NCBI RefSeq assembly: GCF_900182545.1
Contig: NZ_FXTJ01000005.1
Span: 248,001-312,000 of the forward strand
Source of the DNA: Geodermatophilus aquaeductus
GTDB lineage: Bacteria; Actinomycetota; Actinomycetes; Mycobacteriales; Geodermatophilaceae
Length of the DNA stretch: 64,000 nucleotides
Direction of reading: 5' to 3'
Shown in pieces: positions 30,924-37,600 of this stretch. The notes below the pieces were generated by a model. The model was not told the DNA's origin. It ran no database searches and was given only the letters and a program-made list of their open reading frames with translations. The position numbers were made by a program, and so were the translations under genes. Within the stretch, counting starts at the first letter, position 1; each line of letters starts with the position of its first letter.

Positions 30924-30945
30924 ATCCGCAGGACAGGCCCTAGGC
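30924..30945. repeat. Right terminal inverted repeat
   Basis: The exact reverse complement of 29226-29247. Its outer CTAG (30940-30943) contains the TAG stop of the minus-strand sodX-like gene. Confidence 0.9.
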
Positions 30946-31302
30946 GGGCGGCGGCGCCAGCCGGCCGGGGCGCGGCCGCAGCCGGGCCACCACGCGGCCC
31001 ACGGCCACCGCCGGCCCGTACGCCCGGCTGTCGTCGGTGACCAGCCCGTTGTCCCCGCGGACGTCGACGGTGCCGCCGTCGAGCAGCCGGTGCACGCGCT
31101 TGACCACCAGCAGGTCCGGGCGGGCCGGGAACCGGGCCAGGACGACGTCGCCCACCCGGGCCCGGCCGGGGCGCAGCCGGCGCACCAGCAGCCGGTCGCC
31201 GTGGCGCACGGTCGGCGTCATCGACGGCCCGGTGACCCGCGCGAGGACCCACACCGTGGGCAGCGGCGGGACGGGGCGCTCGCCGGTGTGGGGGGTGATC
31301 AC
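30940..31302 (-). CDS. sodX: Nickel SOD maturation protease, S26 family
   Basis: About 120 aa, an S26 (signal-peptidase-like) serine protease. The catalytic Ser is in VTGPSMTPT and the Lys in LLVVKRVHRL; GDVVLARFPA and VRGDN follow the family pattern. It has no membrane anchor, unlike LepB. Lying back to back with the nickel SOD gene (51 bp apart), it is the expected SodX that trims the SOD propeptide to expose His1. The start is taken as GTG 31302; the N-terminus is uncertain. Its stop codon is built into the CTAG at the edge of the inverted-repeat unit. Confidence 0.82.
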   Translation of the reverse strand: MITPHTGERPVPPLPTVWVLARVTGPSMTPTVRHGDRLLVRRLRPGRARVGDVVLARFPARPDLLVVKRVHRLLDGGTVDVRGDNGLVTDDSRAYGPAVAVGRVVARLRPRPGRLAPPPA

Positions 31303-31353
31303 CGCGAGTAGGGTCGCAGACGACCAGATCCCGCGACATCCGGAGGTAGGGAC

Positions 31354-31758
31354 ATGCTGCTCAGCCGCCTGTTCGCCGCCGTGGAGGCAACCGCGCACTG
31401 CGACCTCCCGTGCGGCGTGTACGACCCGGCCCAGGCCCGCATCGAGGCGGAGTCCGTCAAGGCCATCCAGGAGAAGTACCAGGGCAGCGACGACGAGGTC
31501 TTCAAGCAGCGCTGCGTGCTGATCAAGGAGCAGCGCTCCGACCTGGTCAAGCACCACCTGTGGGTGCTGTGGACCGACTACTTCAAGCCCCCGCACTTCG
31601 AGAAGTACCCGCAGCTGCACGAGCTGTTCAACAAGGCCACCAAGCAGGCCGGCGCGGCCGGCGGCAAGGGCAGCATGGACCCCGCCGAGGGCCAGAAGCT
31701 GCTCGACTACATCGCCCAGATCGACAAGATCTTCTGGGAGACCAAGGCCGCCGCGTAA
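31354..31758 (+). CDS. sodN: Nickel-containing superoxide dismutase
   Basis: A 134-aa precursor of the hexameric Ni-SOD, which disproportionates superoxide in the cytoplasm. The nickel hook HCDLPCGVYDP starts at residue 15, so His15, Cys16 and Cys20 become His1, Cys2 and Cys6 after removal of a 14-residue propeptide. The rest is the four-helix body (EKYQGSDDE, WVLWTDYFKPPHFEKYP). GGAGGTAGGG precedes the ATG. It is divergent from its maturation protease. I saw no Nur-box-like palindrome in the 51-bp intergenic space. Confidence 0.96.
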   Translation: MLLSRLFAAVEATAHCDLPCGVYDPAQARIEAESVKAIQEKYQGSDDEVFKQRCVLIKEQRSDLVKHHLWVLWTDYFKPPHFEKYPQLHELFNKATKQAGAAGGKGSMDPAEGQKLLDYIAQIDKIFWETKAAA

Positions 31759-31884
31759 GCGGTTCCCTGAACGACCCCGACGGCCGGTGGGCACCTCGCC
31801 CGCCGGCCGTCGTCGTCCCCGGGCACCGATGAGTCCGGGCGCCCCCGCCGGTCTGATCCCCGACACCCGACCCGAGGAGACCCG

Positions 31885-32301
31885 ATGGCCGTCCGGCTCA
31901 CCCCCTACCTGCACTTCTCCGGCAACGCGCGCGAGGCGCTGGAGCTCTACCGCTCCGTCCTCGGCGGGCACCTGGAGGTCATGACCTTCGGCGACGTGGG
32001 CGGGGGCGGCGGCGAGTACCCCGACGACGACGTCATGCACGGCTTCCTGCGCACCGAGCACGGCCTGGAGCTCATGGCCTCCGACGGCCACGACCCCGAC
32101 GCCGGCGGCCCGGACAAGGTGTCGCTGTCGCTGTCCGGCGACGACCTGGCGACGCTGTCGGGCTGGTTCGAGGCGCTGGCCGCCGACGGGGGGAAGGTCG
32201 ACGTCCCGCTGGAGAAGCAGGTGTGGGGCGACACCTTCGGTCAGGTGACCGACCGCTTCGGCATCCGGTGGCTGGTCAACGTGGCCACCCCCGCCGTGTA
32301 G
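31885..32301 (+). CDS. VOC-family protein, PhnB-like
   Basis: A 138-aa protein with two beta-alpha-beta-beta-beta units of the vicinal-oxygen-chelate fold. It begins TPYLHFSGNAREALELYRSVLGG and has FGQVTDRFGIRWLVN near the end, the pattern of the PhnB/3-demethylubiquinone-like subgroup. Metal ligands of true glyoxalases are not clearly conserved. GAGGAGACCCG precedes the ATG. The function is unknown. Confidence 0.8.
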   Translation: MAVRLTPYLHFSGNAREALELYRSVLGGHLEVMTFGDVGGGGGEYPDDDVMHGFLRTEHGLELMASDGHDPDAGGPDKVSLSLSGDDLATLSGWFEALAADGGKVDVPLEKQVWGDTFGQVTDRFGIRWLVNVATPAV

Positions 32302-32354
32302 GCGACCCGCCGGGCCGCTCCCGGCGGGTGGGCCGGGACGCCGGCCGTCCCCGG

Positions 32355-32360
32355 TACCGT
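32355..32360 (+). promoter_or_regulatory. -10 hexamer TACCGT, leaderless or near-leaderless start
   Basis: It ends 9 nt before ATG 32370. Confidence 0.5.
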
Positions 32361-32369
32361 CGGGCCTCG

Positions 32370-33047
32370 ATGCGCATCGACCGGGCCGGGTGGCCCTTCA
32401 TCACCGGACCCCTCGCGCCGGCCGCCCTGCTGGCCGCGGCCGGCGCCGGCGCCGGCCGCCGCTGGGCGCGGATCGCCGCCTGGCCGTTCCTCGCCCTGTC
32501 GGCCTACATGGTGCTGTTCTTCCGCGACCCCGAACGCGCCTGCGACCGCGTCGAGCCACCGGCCGACGTCGTCGTCTCCCCCGCCGACGGCATGGTGATG
32601 GTCGCCGGGGAGCCACAGGAGGGCGTGGCCCCGGAGCCGGCGCCCGAGGGCGGCTGGCAGCAGGTCAGCGTCTTCCTGTCCGTGGTGGACGTGCACGTCA
32701 ACCGCTCGCCCTACCGCGGCGAGGTCGCGGAGAGCTCCTACCGCCCGGGCAGCTTCCTGGCCGCCTACCGCGCGGAGTCGGCGCACCGCAACGAGCGCAG
32801 CGAGCTGTGGCTGCGCGACGGCGAGCGCACCGTCGTCTTCCGGCAGCTGGTCGGCGTGCTGGCCCGCCGCATCGTCACGCGCACCGGCGTCGGCCGGCGG
32901 CTGGCCACCGGCGAGCGGTTCGGCCTCATGAAGTTCGGCTCGCGCATGGACGTCTTCCTGCCGGCCGAGTGCACGCTGACGGTCCGGAAGGGGCAGCGGG
33001 TGCGCGGCGGGGAGACCGTCATCGCCCGCTGGCCCGACGCCGGCTGA
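32370..33047 (+). CDS. psd: Phosphatidylserine decarboxylase proenzyme
   Basis: A 225-aa short-type (archaeal/actinobacterial) decarboxylase that makes phosphatidylethanolamine at the membrane. Two hydrophobic helices lie at about residues 12-50. VSPADGMV and VDVHVNRSPYRG are conserved blocks. KFGSRMD near residue 193 contains the Gly-Ser self-cleavage site, whose Ser becomes the pyruvoyl group. It is followed at 9 bp by pssA, which makes its substrate; together they form the PE branch. Confidence 0.92.
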   Translation: MRIDRAGWPFITGPLAPAALLAAAGAGAGRRWARIAAWPFLALSAYMVLFFRDPERACDRVEPPADVVVSPADGMVMVAGEPQEGVAPEPAPEGGWQQVSVFLSVVDVHVNRSPYRGEVAESSYRPGSFLAAYRAESAHRNERSELWLRDGERTVVFRQLVGVLARRIVTRTGVGRRLATGERFGLMKFGSRMDVFLPAECTLTVRKGQRVRGGETVIARWPDAG

Positions 33048-33056
33048 GGAGCCCCG

Positions 33057-33887
33057 GTGCCCAGTTCGGCCTCGGGTGAGGGGCGGCCGGCCCCGACGCG
33101 GCGCACGGCCACGGTCGAGTTCGTCCGCGGCTCGGTGCGCGGCAGCCGCCGTCGTGCGCTCGCGACCCTGCCCAGCCTGTTCACGCTCGGCAACATGCTG
33201 TGCGGCTTCGCCGCGATCCTGGTGTCCATCCGCGGGCAGTACACGCTCGCCGCGGTGCTCATCGGCCTGTCGGTGCTCTTCGACATCACCGACGGCGCGG
33301 TCGCCCGGCTCGTCGGGGCGGTGAGCTCCTTCGGCCTGCAGTTCGACTCGTTGGCCGACCTGGTCTCCTTCGGCCTGGCCCCCGCCCTGCTGGCCTTCAC
33401 GCTGTTCTCCGAAGGCCGCGACGAGTGGGACCCGCTGGGCTGGGTGGTCTGCTTCCTGTGGGTGGCCTGCGCCGCCATCCGGCTCGCCCGCTTCAACACC
33501 ACCATCGACCCGACGGCGGACAAGCGGTACTTCACCGGCATGCCCAGTCCGGGCGCGGCCGGCGTCGTGCTGGCCTCGGTCTTCGCCTTCGGCGACCAGA
33601 TGCAGGGCCGCGACCGGCTGTGGGTGCTGCTCATCGTCGCCGTCCCGGCCCTGCTCATGGTCAGCACCATCCGCTTCCGGTCGTTCCGCTCGCTGGTGAG
33701 CCCGAAGAGCGGGCGCCCCTACGGGCTGGTCGCCGCCGCGGTCGCCCTGGTCGTGGGCTTCGCCACCGTCCCCGTGGTCACCGGCTGCGTGCTGGCCTAC
33801 GGCTACCTGCTGGCGCCGGTGCTGGTGCCGCTGCTCTCGCCCCTGGCCCGGCTGGTGCCGGCCCGCCTCCGTGAGGTCCTGACATGA
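33057..33887 (+). CDS. pssA: CDP-diacylglycerol-serine O-phosphatidyltransferase
   Basis: A 276-aa membrane enzyme that makes phosphatidylserine from CDP-diacylglycerol and serine. The CDP-alcohol phosphotransferase signature spans DITDGAVARL through GLQFDSLADLVSFG, with all four Asp in register. Seven or so hydrophobic helices follow, and RLARFNTT and YFTGMPSP are PssA-type motifs. GAGGAG precedes GTG 33057. Its stop overlaps the next ATG (ATGA), so the GNAT gene is cotranscribed. Confidence 0.93.
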   Translation: MPSSASGEGRPAPTRRTATVEFVRGSVRGSRRRALATLPSLFTLGNMLCGFAAILVSIRGQYTLAAVLIGLSVLFDITDGAVARLVGAVSSFGLQFDSLADLVSFGLAPALLAFTLFSEGRDEWDPLGWVVCFLWVACAAIRLARFNTTIDPTADKRYFTGMPSPGAAGVVLASVFAFGDQMQGRDRLWVLLIVAVPALLMVSTIRFRSFRSLVSPKSGRPYGLVAAAVALVVGFATVPVVTGCVLAYGYLLAPVLVPLLSPLARLVPARLREVLT

Positions 33888-34375
33888 GCGTGCGCCCGAT
33901 CCGGCCCGACGACGTCCCGGCCGTGGTGGGCCTGGTGCGCGAGCTCGCCGAGTACGAGAAGGCCGCGCACGAGGTGCGGCTGACCGAGGAGCAGCTGCGG
34001 ACCGCGCTGTTCGGCGACTCCCCCGCGCTGTTCGGCCACGTCGCCCTCGCCGACGGCGCCGTCGTCGGCACGGCGCTGTGGTTCCTCAACTTCTCCACCT
34101 GGCGCGGCACCCACGGCATCTACCTCGAGGACCTCTACGTGCAACCCGAGCACCGCGGCGCGGGCCTCGGCCGGGAGCTGCTGCGCACGCTGGCCGCCAC
34201 CTGCGTGGAGCGCGGCTACGACCGGCTGGAGTGGTCGGTGCTCGACTGGAACGAGCCCTCGATCGCCTTCTACCGGGCCGCCGGCGCCGTTCCCCTGGAC
34301 GAGTGGACCGTCTTCCGGCTCACCGACGACGCACTGACCGGCTTCGCGGCCGACCGGCGCGGTACGGCAGGCTGA
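33884..34375 (+). CDS. GNAT N-acetyltransferase, SSAT/thialysine-like
   Basis: A 163-aa acetyltransferase. IRPDDVPAVVGLVRELAEYEK at the start, YLEDLYVQPEHRGAGLGREL (acetyl-CoA loop near residue 95) and VLDWNEPSIAFYRAAGA near residue 125 are hallmarks of the diamine/thialysine acetyltransferase subgroup, in which the Asn and Tyr act in catalysis. It overlaps pssA by 4 nt. A polyamine or thialysine-like substrate is a family inference only. Confidence 0.87.
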   Translation: MSVRPIRPDDVPAVVGLVRELAEYEKAAHEVRLTEEQLRTALFGDSPALFGHVALADGAVVGTALWFLNFSTWRGTHGIYLEDLYVQPEHRGAGLGRELLRTLAATCVERGYDRLEWSVLDWNEPSIAFYRAAGAVPLDEWTVFRLTDDALTGFAADRRGTAG

Positions 34376-34380
34376 CGATC

Positions 34381-35163
34381 ATGACCCTCGAGCGCGGCCC
34401 TGCGGAGTGCTGGCTGACCGACATGGACGGCGTCCTCGTGCACGAGGGCCAGGCCCTCCCGGGGGCCGCCGACTTCCTCGCCCGCCTGGTCGACACCGGC
34501 CGGCGCTTCCTCGTGCTCACCAACAACTCGATCTTCACGCCCCGGGACCTCGCCGCGCGGCTGTCCCGCTCCGGCCTGCAGGTGCCCGAGGAGTCGATCT
34601 GGACCTCGGCCCTGGCGACGGCGGACTTCCTCGCCAACCAGCTGCCCGGCGGCTCCGCCTACGTCATCGGCGAGGCGGGCCTGACCACGGCGCTGCACGA
34701 GGCCGGCTACACGCTCACCGACACCGACCCGGACTACGTCGTCCTGGGCGAGACCCGCACCTACTCCTTCGAGGCCATCACCCGGGCGATCCGGCTGATC
34801 GGGGCCGGCGCGCGCTTCATCGCCACCAACCCCGACGTCACCGGGCCCTCGCCGGAGGGCCCGCTGCCGGCCACCGGGTCGGTCGCCGCGATGATCACCG
34901 AGGCCACCGGCGCCAAGCCCTACTTCGTCGGCAAGCCCAACCCGATGATGTTCCGCAGCGCCATGAACCGCATCGAGGCGCACTCGGAGAGCACGGTCAT
35001 GATCGGCGACCGCATGGACACCGACGTCGTCGCCGGCATCGAGGCGGGCCTGGAGACGATCCTCGTGCTCACCGGCTCGACCGCCGCCGCCGACGTCGCC
35101 CGCTTCCCGTTCCGGCCCAGCCGGGTGCTCGACTCGATCGCCGACGTCGTCGGCCTCGTCTAG
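34381..35163 (+). CDS. HAD-IIA family phosphatase (NagD-like)
   Basis: A 260-aa HAD hydrolase. Motif 1 is WLTDMDGVLVHEG (Asp nucleophile and acid), motif 2 is VLTNNS, motif 3 Lys is in VGKPNPMM and motif 4 is MIGDRMDTD. The C2-type cap lies between motifs 2 and 3, as in NagD and p-nitrophenyl phosphatases that clear nucleotide monophosphates or sugar phosphates. It follows the GNAT gene by 5 nt, so it probably shares the transcript. Its TAG stop overlaps that of the convergent gene in CTAG (35160-35163). Confidence 0.88.
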   Translation: MTLERGPAECWLTDMDGVLVHEGQALPGAADFLARLVDTGRRFLVLTNNSIFTPRDLAARLSRSGLQVPEESIWTSALATADFLANQLPGGSAYVIGEAGLTTALHEAGYTLTDTDPDYVVLGETRTYSFEAITRAIRLIGAGARFIATNPDVTGPSPEGPLPATGSVAAMITEATGAKPYFVGKPNPMMFRSAMNRIEAHSESTVMIGDRMDTDVVAGIEAGLETILVLTGSTAAADVARFPFRPSRVLDSIADVVGLV

Positions 35164-35633
35164 CGCTCGTAGAAGGCCAGCCGCGCCTCGGGCGTGGCCA
35201 GCAGGTACAGCTCGGCGACCGCCAGGACGATCAGCGGGACGCCCAGCAGCGGCTGGCCACCCGGGAACGCGGTGCTGTAGCCGAACAGGCCCAGCAGGAT
35301 CTGCAGGACGACGACCGGCCCGCGCGCCCACGCCGACACCCGCCGCAGCCCGACGGCGGCCGCGGCCAGGGCGACGCCGAAGATCCCGACGTAGACCACC
35401 TCGGCCAGCGCGCGGCCGACGCTGTCGGGGTCGCTGGTGAGGGTCAGCCACAGGATCACCAGGGCGCCGCCGATGAGCAGCGCCGCCTCGACGGCGGCCA
35501 CCAGCGCCGCCCGCACGACCGCGGCCGGCGCCTCGGGCCGCGGGGGCCGGGGTGCGCGTGCGGTGGGCTGCGCGGCGCCGCCGAGGAGCCGCTCGGCCCG
35601 GCTGGGGCGGCGGCTCCCGTCCTCGTCCGTCAC
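35160..35633 (-). CDS. Membrane protein of unknown function
   Basis: About 157 aa: a polar, Arg/Pro-rich N-terminus (about 35 residues) followed by four hydrophobic helices (about 42-64, 74-95, 102-120 and 123-142). I recognise no family. GTG 35633 is preferred over one at 35654 because TAGCCT lies 7 nt upstream of it, in the leaderless arrangement common in this window. It is convergent with the HAD phosphatase. Confidence 0.7.
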   Translation of the reverse strand: MTDEDGSRRPSRAERLLGGAAQPTARAPRPPRPEAPAAVVRAALVAAVEAALLIGGALVILWLTLTSDPDSVGRALAEVVYVGIFGVALAAAAVGLRRVSAWARGPVVVLQILLGLFGYSTAFPGGQPLLGVPLIVLAVAELYLLATPEARLAFYER

Positions 35634-35640
35634 ACCAGCG

Positions 35641-35646
35641 AGGCTA
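35641..35646 (-). promoter_or_regulatory. -10 hexamer TAGCCT, leaderless start
   Basis: It ends 7 nt before GTG 35633. Confidence 0.55.
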
Positions 35647-35703
35647 CGCGTCACCGGTCACGCCAGGACCCCGTCCGTGCCGGTCAGCAGGCGGTCGGCT
35701 GGA

Positions 35704-35709
35704 TAGCCT
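35704..35709 (+). promoter_or_regulatory. -10 hexamer TAGCCT, leaderless start
   Basis: It ends 6 nt before ATG 35716. Confidence 0.6.
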
Positions 35710-35715
35710 GACCGC

Positions 35716-36738
35716 ATGCGTGCGCTCGTGGTGGCCAACCCCGCGGCGACGACGACGACGGGGCGGGTGCGCGACGTCCTGGTCGGGGCACTGGCCAGTG
35801 AGCTGAAGGTGGACCTCGCCGAGACCACCCACCGCGGGCACGCCCGCGAGCTCGGCCGGCAGGCGCTGGCCGACGGGTTCGACGTCGTCGTGGCGCTCGG
35901 GGGCGACGGCACCGTCAACGAGGTCGTCAACGGCCTGCTGACCGACGGCCCCGGCGCGCAGGTGCCCACGCTGGCCGTCGTCCCCGGCGGCTCGACCAAC
36001 GTCTTCTCCCGGGCCCTGGGCCGCTCGCGCGACCCCGTGGAGGCCACCGGGGAGATCCTCGACGCGCTCCGCTCCGGCCGCACCCGCCGGGTCTCGCTCG
36101 GCACCGCGAGCGCCACGGGCACCAGCACCGCGGCGCTGCGCGGGACCGACCCCGGCACCGCGGCGGCCGTCGCCGAGGCCGACGCCGCGGCCGACGACGG
36201 GTGGACCGACCCGCGCTGGTTCGCCTTCGCCGCGGGCCTGGGCTTCGACGCGGACGTGATCGCCCGCGTCGAGGCGCAGCGGGCGCGCGGGCGCCGCTCG
36301 ACCGGCGCGCTCTACGTCCGCGAGGCCACCCGGGCGTTCGTCCTGGGCCGCGAGCGCCGGCGCCCGGCGATGACGCTGTCGGTCCCCGGCGCCGACGACC
36401 TCGACGGGCTGTTCCTCTGCCTGGTCTCCAACGTCAGCCCGTGGACCTACCTGGGCACCCGGCCGGTCAACCCCAGCCCCGAGGCCTCCTTCGACGCCGG
36501 CCTCGACGTCTTCGCGCTGGGCCGGATGGGCGTGCTGCGGATGCTGCACCACACGCGACAGGTGCTGGCCCGCCGTCCCGACGCCCGCGGCCGGGGCGTG
36601 CACCGCCTGCACGACCTGGACGCGCTGGAACTGCGGGCCACGCGCCCGCAGGGCTGGCAGCTCGACGGCGACCACCTCGGGACGGCGACCGGGCTGCGCG
36701 TGCGCTCGGTGCCGGCAGCGCTGCGCGTCGTCGCCTGA
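35716..36738 (+). CDS. Diacylglycerol/lipid kinase family protein
   Basis: A 340-aa DagK-type kinase. VVALGGDGTVNEVVNGL (about residue 57) is the nucleotide-binding GGDGT motif, followed by VVPGGSTNVFSRALG, which is standard for YegS/DgkB-like lipid kinases. An Ala/Thr/Asp-rich insert (about residues 125-160) separates the N-terminal domain from FAFAAGLGFDADVI. Such enzymes phosphorylate diacylglycerol or related lipids at the membrane. It lies before whiB1; I believe M. tuberculosis has a similar neighbour there, but this should be checked. Confidence 0.85.
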   Translation: MRALVVANPAATTTTGRVRDVLVGALASELKVDLAETTHRGHARELGRQALADGFDVVVALGGDGTVNEVVNGLLTDGPGAQVPTLAVVPGGSTNVFSRALGRSRDPVEATGEILDALRSGRTRRVSLGTASATGTSTAALRGTDPGTAAAVAEADAAADDGWTDPRWFAFAAGLGFDADVIARVEAQRARGRRSTGALYVREATRAFVLGRERRRPAMTLSVPGADDLDGLFLCLVSNVSPWTYLGTRPVNPSPEASFDAGLDVFALGRMGVLRMLHHTRQVLARRPDARGRGVHRLHDLDALELRATRPQGWQLDGDHLGTATGLRVRSVPAALRVVA

Positions 36739-36951
36739 TCGGCCGGCGCCGCTCGCGGCCGGCCTCGCCCTGCGCGCGATCGGCCCTGCTCACGACCGGC
36801 CTCAACCCGCGGCGCCCGACCCCGCCCCGCAGCGTGGGGACGGGCACCGCACGGTGAGGTCGGTGCCCGCCACGCCGGGTCCACAGGACACGCCCGAGAG
36901 GCTGTGTCAAGCACCACCGCACACCCGAGTGGCGGCCCTAGCACGCCCGTG

Positions 36952-36965
36952 GTGAGCTTGCTCAC
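36952..36965. promoter_or_regulatory. CRP/FNR-type palindrome upstream of whiB1
   Basis: GTGAGCTTGCTCAC is a perfect 14-bp palindrome matching GTGA-N6-TCAC. Its centre is about 36 bp upstream of a TTGACA element, so it would sit near -70 of the inferred whiB1 start. M. tuberculosis whiB1 is controlled by the cAMP receptor protein Rv3676, so this is a strong candidate CRP site. Confidence 0.7.
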
Positions 36966-36993
36966 GCGGGGTCGACCCAGGGCCTCCGCGCGC

Positions 36994-37022
36994 TTGACAC
37001 GCAGTCCTCAGGTGAAAACATC
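36994..37022 (+). promoter_or_regulatory. Candidate whiB1 promoter
   Basis: TTGACA at 36994-36999 is a perfect -35. A 17-nt spacer leads to AACATC (37017-37022), a weak -10. The transcript would have a leader of about 135 nt. Otherwise the 36739-37165 gap holds no gene. Confidence 0.5.
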
Positions 37023-37165
37023 GCGAGAGGAACGCAACCTGCCGGTAACAAAGCGGTAGGCGGTCGCTGAACGAGGCGCTGGGCAACCGGTGTCGCGCCT
37101 GCGCGAGCGGCCCGATGTCAGCGAATTCCGCAAGCAATGTAGTCGACACCGAGGAGTGCACCGAC

Positions 37166-37414
37166 ATGGACTGGCGCCACCGCGCCCTCTGCCGGGACGA
37201 GGACCCTGAGCTGTTCTTCCCCATCGGGACGACCGGCCCGGCCACGGTACAGATCGAGCAGGCCAAGGCGGTCTGCCGCCGTTGCTCGGTCGTCGAGTCC
37301 TGCCTGGACTGGGCCCTGCGCTCCGGCCAGGACTCCGGCGTCTGGGGCGGGCTCTCCGAGGACGAGCGGCGCGCGCTCAAGCGCCGTCAGTCCCGCACCC
37401 GCGTCCGCGCCTGA
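37166..37414 (+). CDS. whiB1: WhiB1-like iron-sulfur transcription regulator
   Basis: An 82-aa [4Fe-4S] protein that binds the primary sigma factor and responds to nitric oxide in mycobacteria. Cluster ligands are Cys9, Cys37, Cys40 and Cys46; the beta-turn GVWGG and the basic tail RRALKRRQSRTRVRA follow. MDWRHRALCRDEDPELFFP matches M. tuberculosis WhiB1 closely. ATG 37166 is used because GAGGAG precedes it; an ATG 51 nt upstream would add a non-conserved leader. A long regulatory region with a CRP-type site lies upstream, and a very strong terminator follows. Confidence 0.94.
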   Translation: MDWRHRALCRDEDPELFFPIGTTGPATVQIEQAKAVCRRCSVVESCLDWALRSGQDSGVWGGLSEDERRALKRRQSRTRVRA

Positions 37415-37443
37415 CGGACCGCCGGCACCCGCCGGCAGAACAC

Positions 37444-37485
37444 CGGCGTGAGGCCGGTCCCCGCCCGGGGACCGGCCTCACGCCG
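37444..37485 (+). terminator. whiB1 terminator
   Basis: A perfect 20-bp inverted repeat (37444-37463 with 37466-37485) is followed by TTT: an unusually strong hairpin, possibly acting on both strands. Confidence 0.92.
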
Positions 37486-37600
37486 TTTCACCGTCGTCCT
37501 ACCGGACGACACCGCGGCCAGGTGCCGTCCCCCGGCCGCGCCGAGCCCACCCGGCCACTCCTCGCGGAGGCCTCCGGCCCCCACTCATCGCAGCCACCGC

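Larger units (their letters stand above)
29228..30943. mobile_element. Non-autonomous transposon-like unit carrying an epoxide hydrolase
   Basis: The unit is bounded by perfect inverted repeats (21 bp counting CCTAGG) and by CTAG at both edges (29228-29231 and 30940-30943), read as a 4-bp target duplication. A subterminal inverted pair, GTGTCCCTG (29265-29273) and CAGGGACAC (30892-30900), lies inside. CTAG fits the YTAR targets of IS5-family elements. No transposase is present; the only convincing gene is an epoxide hydrolase. The interior is visibly less GC-rich than both flanks. Removing it restores GCC-TAG-GCG, in which the rmlC-like and sodX stop codons overlap. Transposition in trans is inferred. 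Confidence 0.78.

Noticed and set aside
30551..30939. Short frames inside the mobile unit as transposase remnants
   Set aside because: No DDE, helix-turn-helix or other transposase motif could be seen in any frame; they are Arg/Ser-rich noise.
29232..30939. Inverted-repeat unit as a toxin-antitoxin or defence module
   Set aside because: The only convincing gene is a catalytically complete epoxide hydrolase, with no nuclease, helicase or toxin fold.
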